From Pseudogymnoascus destructans (taxonomy: Eukaryota; Ascomycota; Leotiomycetes; Thelebolales; Thelebolaceae), in NCBI RefSeq assembly GCF_001641265.1, contig NW_020167521.1, forward strand, positions 930,001 to 994,000: a stretch of DNA of 64,000 bases, read 5' to 3'. Positions 20,651 through 30,182 of the stretch are shown in pieces (the first letter of the stretch is position 1; each line of letters starts with the position of its first letter). The position numbers were made by a program, and so were the translations under genes. Below the pieces are notes generated by a model. The model did not search any database and had not been told where the DNA came from. It saw only the letters and a list, made by a program, of their open reading frames with translations.

Positions 20651-21540
20651 GGTTTTCGTGTTATTGCCAAAGTTCGAATATTCGATAGTCTCGATAAATT
20701 TGCGAGCGACGAAGGATCGGGCTTTCAGGAGCGTGTTGCATTAGGATTCGGCGCTGACCGCAGGCCCCCTCGTATTTCTTGCCGCCGTTACAATCAGTGC
20801 CGTAGATGGCCCCCAGTGAAAGGCAAGTAGGGGCCAGAAATACGTTACGATGTGTCGGGGAAATAATAGAGTGATGGAGGTTGTGCGTCGGGGGATTAAA
20901 CGCCTCGAATGGCGATTTGTAATGGATAAATGGGAGGGAGGCAATAAGATACTTGTAAAACTTGATGGAGTGAAGAGCGCGATGGATTGGACATGCAGGT
21001 GGGAGGTTGTGCGGCTGCACTAGTGTGGTCTGCCAGGTACCCCGTCGGTACCATGACCACATAATACTGGGTGGGAAAGGGTGGGAAAGGGTGCAAATGT
21101 ACATCATAGGGACTAGAAAGTCCAATAGTGGGCTAGGCACAAGATAACGCTGGACAACTGGTGGCTGGACCGTGCTCGATGACTTCATTGCCGCGCCATC
21201 GTTTTGTTGGTGCAGGATGGATACCTGAGGCAGGAATAGTGGGCAATGGAAATTTAATACCCGACATAGTCTGATAATTGATACTTGAAGATGATATTAT
21301 CTATCAGATGGGCCAGGTACGTTGACTAGGCCTCGATTTTGATATTCGTAACTCGATGAAACTCCGTCGCTATGCCTCCACAGACCGCGCTTCCTAATAG
21401 CGTCTCCCATATGTACATGAATGGCCGATTCCATCGAAAGGCCCAAAACAAAACCACCATAATCTATCAAACAACCAAGCCACCCCTAAACACCGTAAAC
21501 AGAACGCCGGCCATCATCAAAACTGAACGAGTTCAAAATC
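20651..21540. promoter_or_regulatory. spacer: phosphatase promoter and deubiquitinase 3' region
   Basis: This 890-bp stretch has no supported gene. A 175-codon minus-strand frame (20661-21188) runs right up to the phosphatase start. Its Pro/His-rich composition and lack of any domain fit an open leader region better than a gene. A GGTGGGAAAG repeat lies at about 21068-21092. Confidence 0.4.
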
Positions 21541-22997
21541 CTACACCCGCTTGTAGTATAATAAAACGGGTTTGAAGCCTGCCGGCATAAGCACAGCCTT
21601 CGAACTCACTTTGCGGGTACACTCGTCGTTAAACTCCGTCCACTTCCCATCAGGACCAACAGCGTGGGCGATATAGTGCCCGAACCGGCTATTCCCCTGA
21701 TGAGACACCGTCGAGACCAGCTCGTATCGGAGTTGGGTAGAGCCATCCACGGCGTGCTTCGTCAGGTCGAGCACCCGCGTGATCCCAACCTTGGTCTTGA
21801 CAGTCCCATTCCATCCCGCCCTCTTGAGCTGAACCGAGATCACGTCTGCTGGCGATGCGATTTTGACATCTCGGGTCACGTTGACGGACTTCTGGCATCC
21901 CTCGCATCTGTAGCCTGAGATCTTGTCGCGAAGGAAAGCGGCAACAAAGACCTCGAGGCTAGACCCACTGAGGGCGGATTCGAGAGGCACCGAGAGAGTC
22001 CGTTCGGCGGAATGGTGAGGATTGGTGGTATGACCACACGAGGAACAACGGATACTAGAGGTGAGCAGAGTACTATGGATGGCTTGGAACCTAGTGTGGC
22101 CCATCGCCCCCATGTCCTCCGACATCATCTCGAGCATTGCCGTAAACTGGTCATCGGGGTCACCATATTCCTCCGGGTTGTCTGTTGCCCAGCCGCCTGA
22201 AGGAACTATGTTAGCCCTACAAATAAAGAAAGGTAGTCAACTCTGGACCTGCACTTACGAATAGCCAGAGTGCGATCTATGTCCTTTAGGAGCGTATAGA
22301 TCTCTTGGCGTGAAGAGCTTTGGGCCCAATAAATGGTAGCAAGATCTCTCAACTTGCACGCGAGGCAAACCGCTGGGCGCTGACTGCAGCCTGTAGTAGA
22401 TTAGACCTAGAACTAGACAAGGCATATGTGGTGAACCTACATTCGCCGAGTTTGTGAAACCCCAATAGCCAATTCACAAGCTTCGGGATATGTAGCAGGG
22501 CCTGCAGCAAGCTGTGGCGATAACATCTGGACATCTTGATGTTATCGAGCCCAGGCTGCTTCATAGAGATCCTTTCCATCCACTCGTCGGACACTGTCGC
22601 CGCCTGATCTTGTGTCAGAAACATATTCAGAGTCCTCACCGACCGGGATATTTACCATTGCCTGCCGCTCGGCACATTTCTTCTCAAGCCCAGCTTGAGC
22701 TTCCTTCGCCGCTGAGTGTTGATCATGGTAACTGGCAGTTGGTGGAACGAAGCCATATGCCAAGTCCACCTTTGCACCTCCCACAAAGGCAGAGTCGAGC
22801 TTCTTCTTCTCTTCAGGGACCGGCTGCATCCGTTTGCGTTGCGGGCTGCGCTGCGGGCTGGATTGCCGGCGGGCAGTTTTGGGTTGTTTGCTTACTCTTG
22901 GCCCGTAGTGCATCCCGTCGCTGGACGACGAAAAGGTCCGCTTTCGGATCATTGGGGACCGAGGAAGGGTGGGCTGCTGAATGGCTACTGTAGCCAT
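21541..22997 (-). CDS. ubiquitin-specific protease (peptidase C19)
   Basis: Four exons (22997-22656, 22603-22441, 22390-22259, 22196-21541) close in phase to 430 residues. It should remove ubiquitin from proteins. A basic, Ser-rich N-terminus of ~110 residues precedes the Cys box: GLDN at 132-135 and CYRHSLLQALLH starting at Cys141. The His box is GHYIAHAVGPDGKWTEFND with His386 and a following Asn/Asp. Two CxxC pairs, SCGH and CEGC, form a zinc-binding finger of the USP fold. The spacing between GLDN and the catalytic Cys is one residue longer than usual (N-IKMSR-C instead of N-xGNT-C). It is shorter than most USPs. The introns (52, 50 and 62 bases) are inferred from phase. Confidence 0.85.
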
Positions 22998-24101
22998 GGC
23001 AATGTATTTTTGGGGGAAGGATTTTGTTGTGGTTCAAAATCGTCTTGTTTTTGTTGGAATTTGAGAAACTGATATTGTATGAGCGGACGGAAGTTTGAAA
23101 TTTGAGAAAGTCGGAAAGGAAAAAACGACTGCAGCGAGTCTATAAGAGGATCCCATATATATACGCACCTCTTTAGTTCATATTATTGCTCGTGATCTTT
23201 ATCCTCTTGATCTTTAACCAACAATGAAAATGCCAGTCGCCAATGGAGCTATCTAGCGACAATAAGAATCTCCCCACCGACAATAGAATTCGATAGGCGA
23301 ACAATAGCAACGCTCAATGCAGTAACAAAGCACTAACGAGCAGCCTTTGCACTAGCTCGCTCAATACAGTCTCTGGCGATCGCCTGAGCCTTTATTGAAT
23401 ATTTGGAGGAGGTTAGGACACCAGCGATTGATTCTTCCAGCGCAAAGTGCTTCAATAAACATCGAGACAGGCAAAGTTCGGTCTTTCGGGGACCGTTTGT
23501 ATATACGTATAGTAGTATATAGCATATATTGCAGGTGAAATATGAGAAATGTTCTCGGTTCGAGGCTTTCTTCGAAGATTCTGCGATTATCGTTTCGAGT
23601 AGACGGAAGGAGCGAGTACATGCGAGTACATGCGCCCCGTGAGTTTTTCGGTGGTCGGATCAGGCGCGTCGCTCCAGAATAACGAAGCGATAGACTCCTC
23701 ACGATGCCCAAACGCTCAGCAAATTATTGAGGCGATACAGGACGCTCAACGGTGAAGCGCTCGCAGAAAAGTCGTGGCGACGGCCCCTCCAATGTTTGAA
23801 CCGACGTTTCCCTACACAGCTTCCCACCAAAACTTTTACGCGGTCGAGTCGCCCACTAAACTCTATCCAGCAGGCGGTGTCACATTCGTCCTGCAGTACT
23901 TATCGCTCAATTGGAGAAAGTCACGTGCTAAACGACGGAGCGATTGCGCTCACATATCACGAACGCGGAATTTGAAAACACAAACTCCCCCACCAAACCA
24001 CAGAGACACCATCTCACAAAGTGCTTTTATATACAACAGCGAGTGTGCCATGTCTCACCACGCTGCTACCTTGATATAACGTCAGCCTTTTCCAAACCGT
24101 A
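22998..24101. promoter_or_regulatory. divergent intergenic region, deubiquitinase / Trm9
   Basis: This 1.1-kb stretch serves as promoter for both neighbours. Short open frames have no domain. A TTTTATATAC element at about 24022-24031 lies some 75 bases upstream of the Trm9 start and could act as a TATA box. Repeated GCGACAATA/CGACAATAG words occur at 23255-23320. Confidence 0.4.
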
Positions 24102-24821
24102 ATGGCGGAGCCAACCCTCAAACCCAAGGCCTATGAAGAGCAGCATGTTCACGATGTGTATGAGCAAATCGCAAGCCACTTCTCGCAAACTCGCTACAAG
24201 CCGTGGCCCATCGTCAATGAATTTCTGCTCGGTCTCGAGGCTGGGTCCGTCGGACTGGACGTCGGATGCGGCAACGGCAAATACCTGACCGTCAACCAAG
24301 ACGTCTTCATAGTTGCCAGCGATCGCTCGACCAACCTAGCCAATATCGCGGCCCAGCACCAGCCACATTCTGCCGTCGTGGCAGATAACCTTTCCTTGCC
24401 ACATGGAGGTGGTGCGGGCGCCGGGCGCTTTGACTTTGCGATTAGCATCGCGGTAGTTCACCACCTATCGACCCCCGAGAGGCGGACAGCGGCCATTGGC
24501 GCAATCTTGGAGTGCTTAAGGGATGGGGGCCAGGCACTAATCTACGTCTGGGCACTGGAGCAGAAGACGAGTAGGAGAGGTTGGGATGAAGGTCACGAAC
24601 AGGATGTTATGGTGCCTTGGGTGATGAAGACGGGGAAGCAGCAGCTTCCAGATGGAGAAGTTTCCAAGCCCAAAGAAACGACTTACCAGAGGTATTACCA
24701 CTTATATAAGTCGGGAGAGCTTGAGGAAAACATCCGTTCGGCTGGGGGACAGGTCGTTAAATCTGGTTATGAGAAGGACAACTGGTGGGCAATTGCGACG
24801 CCAAACAGCGCACCTACCTGA
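24102..24821 (+). CDS. TRM9: tRNA (carboxymethyluridine) methyltransferase, Trm9
   Basis: This is a single exon of 239 residues. It methylates cm5U to mcm5U at the tRNA wobble position, acting with the small partner Trm112. The SAM-binding motif VGLDVGCGNGKYL lies at residues 50-62. An acidic end-of-strand motif, VASDRS, follows at about 71-76, and the DFAISIAVVHHLS motif is near 110-122. The C-terminal YYHLYKSGELEENIRSAGG and WWAIA segments match the family. Length is close to the yeast enzyme. The gene lies at the right end of the first gene island and borders the AT-rich repeat island. Confidence 0.93.
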   Translation: MAEPTLKPKAYEEQHVHDVYEQIASHFSQTRYKPWPIVNEFLLGLEAGSVGLDVGCGNGKYLTVNQDVFIVASDRSTNLANIAAQHQPHSAVVADNLSLPHGGGAGAGRFDFAISIAVVHHLSTPERRTAAIGAILECLRDGGQALIYVWALEQKTSRRGWDEGHEQDVMVPWVMKTGKQQLPDGEVSKPKETTYQRYYHLYKSGELEENIRSAGGQVVKSGYEKDNWWAIATPNSAPT

Positions 24822-25342
24822 GAATGTTATGTGGAAAAGAAGCCTCCACGAGAGATGCTGCCCCGCATTGAGTCATCGGGTATAGCCCTATGCTATATAA
24901 TTCGTATCACATTATACTATAGTGTTGGACAAGGCGACCGCCACGTGTCCAAGGCGTCACCTGTGCTGCGTCACCCTCGGTATGGAACAGTTTGCACAGG
25001 AATGTGCGTCAAATGTGTGCCAAGCCAAGGCTACATTCGTACAGCAGGCATTGGGTGCCTCTTGCTCGAAACTCATCGGGCACTGGGATGGTATGGATGC
25101 TGCCAACAGTTTTAGGGCTGGGTTTGAAGGAACATGGCTCTATATTGAGTCATTCTATGAAATAACGATAATCTAGTAATACATTATTGTCAAGTGTGGT
25201 AAATAGACAAAAAAGAAATAGAAGTAAAAAATAAAATAAAAAGTCTGATCTTGCCAGAAGATGGATAAAAAGAAGTAATAATAAGAAAGTATAATATACT
25301 ACATAAGCTAAGAGCTATTTAAACTACTAATTTCGCTATAAA
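24822..25342. other. spacer passing into AT-rich repeat island
   Basis: The first ~350 bases are ordinary 3' flank. From about 25170 the sequence becomes very AT-rich (poly-A/T runs, AATAAAATAAAAAG). No gene is seen. Confidence 0.4.
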
Positions 25343-25858
25343 TTATTCCTTAAAGTCTTCCTCTTCTTCTTCCTTTATAAAAAAACTCTTTAAACACGCT
25401 ATAACTTTAAAAAACTCTTTAGAAAGCCTATTCCTAGTTTTTGAAATAATAAGTCTCCCTATACTAAAAGAACTCTCTATAGGAGCACTAGTAGCAGGAA
25501 TTTGTAAATATCTTCTAGCTATTATAGCTAGTATAGGAAATCAATATTAGTTTATTTTCTAATAGTCTAAAGGATTAACCTATAGAAATATTAGTATACT
25601 ACTTCTTTAATAAGATTATTAAAGAAGTAGTATACTAATATTTCTATATCTATAACTTACCTTATAATTAGAAATAGGCTCTTGAAAATAAAGAGACATC
25701 TGTGTTTCAAAATCTTCATCTATATTTTGAGAATATAATAATTTCTCAAAATCAGCTAATGAATTATCATTATCATCATCTTCTTGTTGTTGTTTTAGGC
25801 TGTGTACATTTAATAGTAACAGTCCTTTCCTTATTTTTAATAATAGGGTTAAGTTCAT
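25343..25858 (-). pseudogene. hAT transposase relic (C-terminal dimerisation region)
   Basis: Reading leftward from about 25514, the minus strand encodes RYLQIPATSAPIESSFSIGR and continues LIISKTRNRLSKEFF before a stop at 25343-25345. This matches the hAT dimerisation signature (PATSAPxExxFSxxGxIxxxxRxxL). Upstream, another minus-strand frame (25619-25858) has the acidic linker DDDNDNSLADFEKLL typical of the region before that motif. A perfect inverted repeat (25581-25648) separates the two parts, so the gene is broken. Codons are extremely AT-rich, unlike the host genes. Confidence 0.8.
25581..25648. repeat. perfect 31-bp-arm palindrome inside the hAT relic
   Basis: Arms 25581-25611 and 25618-25648 are exact reverse complements, separated by AAGATT. 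The element is almost entirely A/T. Confidence 0.9.
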
Positions 25859-26015
25859 TAATAAGAAGACCTTTAAAAAAATATAAGGTTGACTTTCTAG
25901 AATATCATACAGTCAACTCTGTTAAGTCGATACAATTGATGACATGTGTAAATATCGTAAAAGTGAAAATATCATTATATTGAAATGCCAAGTATTATGT
26001 AATCCACCTATATAA

Positions 26016-26972
26016 TGTAATGGTGGGTGCACCAGATGTGAGAATCTAGCCACCCAAGGAAGGGATGAATTTACTAAGACAACACACTGTCTTAGGAAAA
26101 AGAGCCAAAGGGTCGTAGCTTAGACTATTCCACAACGCAGCAATCAGGTGTGTGATGTAGTGAAGTGGTTCAGACAAGTTGCAACAAATGTTGAGTCTGG
26201 GAACTCAGGGGTAAGTCAGAGGTTAACACCTCACTGACTTTTCAGAAACAAGGAGTAACAAGATGAATGCTTGGAAGCTTGGAAAAGACGTGGAAGTATG
26301 TGATAGTCGATTTACTGTATTGTCTGCTTGCCCTTTCTTAAGGAAAGGGCAATCCTATTTATGCTAAAGGAGTGTAGTTCTCTCATTTTCCAAGACTTTC
26401 CATGATTACCAGGCTTGGTAACTGTAGTCGACGTAAGAGAATCCCATAGAACCATCTCTTAGGTTCATAGCCTATAGGAAGTAAAAGGAGGTCCAAGGTC
26501 AGAGTACCCCTATAGACAAATTATGTCATAGACAAATTATGTCATAGACAAATTATGTCATAGACAAATTATGTCATAGACAAATTATGTCATAACTTAA
26601 CCAATCTTGTGGGTAACTAAAGAGCGATGACATGTAATGAATCATAGAGGTTCGTAGGAGCTTTTAGAGCTATCGTTCATGCTCCTAGGCCTCTAGTTGG
26701 TAGAGATATGTCATGTGGTAGTGTGAGTGATGTCATGTAATGAATCATAGAGGGTTGTAGAGATATGCTATGTGGTAATATCGGCCCAGTAACTAAGGAG
26801 CGATGACGTGTAATGAATCATAGATGGTTGTAGCAATCGTTGAGTAGTATTGCTCTTGTTGTTGGTGTGATAAGCCAAAATATGTATAGTGACTTGTAGG
26901 TTTGAGGAGGAGATTTCCAAGTTTGCTCTTGAGTTTGATAGCAAACTGAGTGCAACGAATGTCAGTATGACA
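26016..26972 (-). mobile_element. solo LTR, family A (957 bp)
   Basis: The copy starts TGTAATGG at 26016 and ends GTATGACA at 26972. Five tandem copies of a 16-bp unit occupy 26512-26591, against three, one and one in the other copies. The flanks TATAA and CAAAG do not match, and the neighbouring transposase lacks its N-terminus. The insertion is therefore probably associated with a deletion or with recombination between two LTRs. A TATAAATAG-like box on the minus strand sets the orientation. Confidence 0.83.
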
Positions 26973-26974
26973 CA

Positions 26975-28271
26975 AAGCTAGAGAATATCCTTTGGGAGTG
27001 GCAGAATCGGATTGAAGAAAAAGGAGGGTTTACAACTGGCGATATACTACAGCAGAAGGCACAGCAGATCTGGAAACGACTGCCAGAATATGCTGGCCAA
27101 GAGTGCCCATCGTTTTCTACTGGCTGGCTCGAAAAATTCAAAAAGCGGCATCATATACAATCACGACAGCGGTTTGGAGAGGCGGCATCAGTTCCGGAAA
27201 ACGTTGAGGAAGAAATGAGGGCACTACGGACAATAGCAGGGGAGTTTCAAGAAGAGGATATATACAATATGGATGAAACTGGACTCTTCTGGAAGATGAT
27301 GCCATCACGAGGCCTGTCATCGCAACTCCAATCTGGTGTGAAGAAGAATAAGACTCGGATCTCCCTGGTTTTCTGCGTCAACGCTACTGGAACAGACCGA
27401 CTCCCTGTTTGGGCAATTGGCCATGCAAAAGCACCTCGAGCACTACAACGAATCAAAGGCTTGGATGACTGGAATACTTATGAGCGAATGGCTTCAAGCC
27501 TTTTATCAGCATATTGGAACTACTCGGCAAATACTCTTAACAATGGACGGCTTTTCAGCACACTATACAGGGGCTGAGCTTAACCCTCCTCCCCCTAATA
27601 TCCGCATTTGTTGGCTTCCAGCTAACAGTACCAGTCGTTTCCAGCCTCTTGATCAAGGAATTATTCAAAATGTTAAAGCTTATTATCGACAACATTGGCT
27701 TCAGTTTATAATCGACACTATCGATTCAAATCAAGATCCACAGAAACTTATGAATCTTCGACTCGCTCTTCGCTGGATTATTCGTGCTTGGAATACAGAA
27801 GTTTCAAACACTACGATATACAACTGCTTCCAGAAATCTACACTTGTTTCAAATCCAATTAGCCTTCCAACAATAACGATGCCTACTGGAATACAAGAAC
27901 TCTACAACCAAGCGATAACTACAGCATCAATTACAGACTCAATGGCTATTTCGAACTTTCTAAACCCTGTGGAAGAGGCTAGAGCGGTGGAAGGACAGAC
28001 TACTGATGAAGAACTACTTGAGGAGATAATAGAGGGGCAACTTGGGCATCAGAACTCTCAAAATGATGACGAAGAGGAGGAGCAGCCTGAGCAGCCTGCG
28101 CCTATGGCAAAGGAGGCCCAGGATGCCCTCCAGATACTGATTGAGTATTCTGAAGGCCAGGATGCTCTTACTACGGGGCATATACGGGCACTAGAGCGGC
28201 TGCAAACAGCCATTGAGGCTATTCGAGCACAGTCACAGCAGCAGGTTACGTTAGATAGGTGGCTTACATAA
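26975..28271 (+). pseudogene. pogo/Fot1-type transposase, N-terminus missing and frame broken
   Basis: Frame one (26975-about 27455) encodes a CENP-B-type helix-turn-helix (KLENILWEWQNRI, then FSTGWLEKFKKRH) and the start of the DDE domain with YNMDETGLFWKMMPSRG, containing the first catalytic Asp. Frame two (about 27456-28271) continues with KAWMTGILMSEWLQAFYQHI. It carries the second Asp in LLTMDGFSAH, the motif WLPANSTSRFQPLDQGII, and an acidic C-terminus. The frame changes near 27455, where family members have extra residues, so a small deletion caused the break. The N-terminal psq-type helix-turn-helix is cut off by the LTR at 26972. It is inactive as it stands. Confidence 0.85.
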
Positions 28272-28387
28272 TATTACTCTATATAACGATATATACGATA
28301 AGACGATGGAAATGCTTGCTACGGATGCCATCGTCTTAACAAGGGTTTGACTGTAATCCGACATCGTCTTGGCGAGAGTGGACTGTA

Positions 28388-28550
28388 CAGTCATGACGCG
28401 TTAAGTCGATACTCGATTCACGTTAAGTCGATACGTTTTGCTGGCCTCAACCCCCCTGTCCACTACCAAAATACGTTTGATATCTCGATATTTACGCTAT
28501 CTCGATGGTATTTACGGGACCCGAGCTATCGACTTAACGGATTATGACTG
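28388..28550. mobile_element. 163-bp MITE with pogo-like termini
   Basis: The element starts CAGTCATGACGCGTTAAG and ends CTTAACGGATTATGACTG. The termini are imperfect inverted repeats of about 25 bp, flanked by TA at 28386-28387 and 28551-28552. The inner words GTTAAGTCGATAC occur twice near the left end. The termini resemble those of the pogo element at 25910-28353, so it is probably a non-autonomous relative. It has no coding capacity. Confidence 0.82.
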
Positions 28551-28551
28551 T

Positions 28552-28941
28552 ATAAGCTAACATTATATATTTCCACTTTTTTATCTTATCTTATCTTATC
28601 TAGCCTTATCTACATACTATTCCTAATATAGAAATTACCTTACCTAATTTAGCTAGAGCCATCTATATTCAAATATTCATCAATATTCATGAATATGTAT
28701 TTATGAATATGAATATAGCCTAGTCAAGTTTATATTCGAATTGCTAACCCTGCCAAAGTCCATCCAAAGTTGTCGTGAAGTCATCCTCTATTCGTTTCCC
28801 CAGGCCACGCTATGCATTTTGCGCCAAACCAACCCATGCATCCCTTTTTTCAATCGTAGTCACACACAGCGGCGTGATATCGCAACCCTTCAATGTAGTG
28901 CGCTTAGCTGTATTAGTGAATTGTTTTGCGTTCGTCCGTGT
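28552..28941. other. AT-rich spacer with hAT-like end
   Basis: It contains (TTATC)4 at 28581-28600 and TATTCATGAATAT palindromic words at 28670-28715. It also holds the string TCGAATTGCTAACCCT at 28736-28751, shared with 3395-3410. After that the composition returns to normal. This may be the far end of the hAT element whose transposase relic is at 25343-25858. Confidence 0.4.
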
Positions 28942-30182
28942 CTATCGGTCCTGCCGTCTTCTAGTCCCCCCATGGCCGGAGTCAGGGCTGCGACTCTTTC
29001 CTTCTGGCATCGGTGGTAAATTTGGAGGTAAAGCGTAGCCTATGGAGGGCAAAGTAGAGCCCGGGCTCGAGCGTGGTTGTCCGCCGGCCATGGATGCTGA
29101 TACTGAGTACGCTGGTGTGCTGTATGGGCTCATTCCAGTTGTCATTTCTGCTACGCTGGGTAGCATAGGCGGCCCTCCGGTCATTGGCATCCCCATGCCC
29201 TGTCCCATCCCGATTCCGCCATATATGTACCCATCTGATGGGGAAGTGGGCAACCCACTTCTCGCCATGCTCTGCCGCCGCGCAGCTATAGAACGTGTAG
29301 CGGGTCCCTCACGATAGTATCGGGAAGAGGGTACTGAGCTGCCTATCGTAGATGCAGTTGGGGACGAGAGCGACTGTGAGTGCGAGTGGCCGCGTGATGA
29401 TAGCGGCCTCGCGCGCCCATGGGCGGGAGTATCGACAGGGGCGCTTGAAAGTGAGAATGGGACGACGCCGGCGCGACGTGCCATGTCGGCCTCTCCAAGC
29501 TGCCAATGCATGGCCTCCGCTGCCCGCCATGGAACGCCCATCTCTTCGGCAACCTTAGCCCACATTTCTGGTTTAAACCTACACGTAAAGTAATCAGCTG
29601 TGTGCTGGGGGGGGGGATGTTGGAGCTCATAGTTTGTATCCCAGGATCACAATTATGACAATCTGGCAAGTCTCAGGAATGTGGAGGTCATGTACATACC
29701 TCTCATAAAGTCTCGCCAACTTATTTTTCCGTTCCTCATCCCACTCACTTCTCCTCTCGAGGTAATTTTGATAGTGCAACCTGCAACTTATAGCACTTCG
29801 CCCTGGTAAACACTTGGAGATATCTTCCCATTTCATGCCACGTCCTCTCACGTCAATAATCAGTGCGTCTTCTTCCGGCGACCACTTGCTTTGCTTCTTG
29901 GCTGGCATCTCTGACGGATGTGCAGGCATGCAGCGCTTCCCTCCAGTGCCACCGGTTTGTGCTGTTGGATATGGAGGGACGCTTTCAACCGTTGTTATTG
30001 CTGGCAGAGAAGCTGGGCTCGTGGTCGCCGGCCTAGTTGGAGGAGGGGGCTCATTCGAGTCCGAGGCCCTGAGAAGGTGGGAGATATCCACCTTGACGGT
30101 TCTGATGGCGAGAGCCGTCACGGCTGACGTTCCTGCCACGTCTTCTGAATACCCGTATCCGGAAATGTTGCTATAATTCAGC
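28942..30182 (-). CDS. Myb/SANT-type DNA-binding protein (5' end unresolved)
   Basis: Two exons are clear, 30182-29700 and 29578-28942, with a 121-base intron, giving about 373 residues. The core KWSPEEDALIIDVRGRGMKW plus WEDISKCLPGRSAISCRLHY is a Myb/SANT repeat (SANT-like Trp spacing). A second helical segment, WAKVAEEMGVPWRAAEAMHW, follows directly after the intron. The C-terminus is Ser/Pro/Gly-rich. The first exon opens at an AG at about 30183 with LNYSNISGYG in frame and has no ATG before residue 85, so at least one upstream exon with the start codon is missing from this model. A start at ATG 29929 would keep the Myb domain but lose residues that look conserved. Likely a nuclear transcription regulator. 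Confidence 0.8.

Larger units (their letters stand above)
25910..28353 (+). mobile_element. pogo/Fot1-type DNA transposon carrying an LTR
   Basis: The left terminus CAGTCAACTCTGTTAAG at 25910 and the right terminus CTTAACAAGGGTTTGACTG ending at 28353 are inverted repeats, each next to a TA (25908-25909 and 28354-28355). Inside are about 105 bp of 5' sequence, a family-A LTR (26016-26972), and a broken transposase gene (26975-28271). Without the LTR the element is about 1.5 kb, shorter than typical Fot1-like elements (about 1.8-1.9 kb). This fits loss of the transposase N-terminus at the LTR junction. Confidence 0.83.

Noticed and set aside
20661..21188. 175-codon frame upstream of the phosphatase gene
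   Set aside because: No domain and biased composition; it is in the promoter/leader position.
22626..22650. Alternative donor GTGAGG in exon 1 of the USP gene
   Set aside because: It gives an intron of 31-36 bases or the wrong phase. The GTAAAT donor gives 52 bases in phase.
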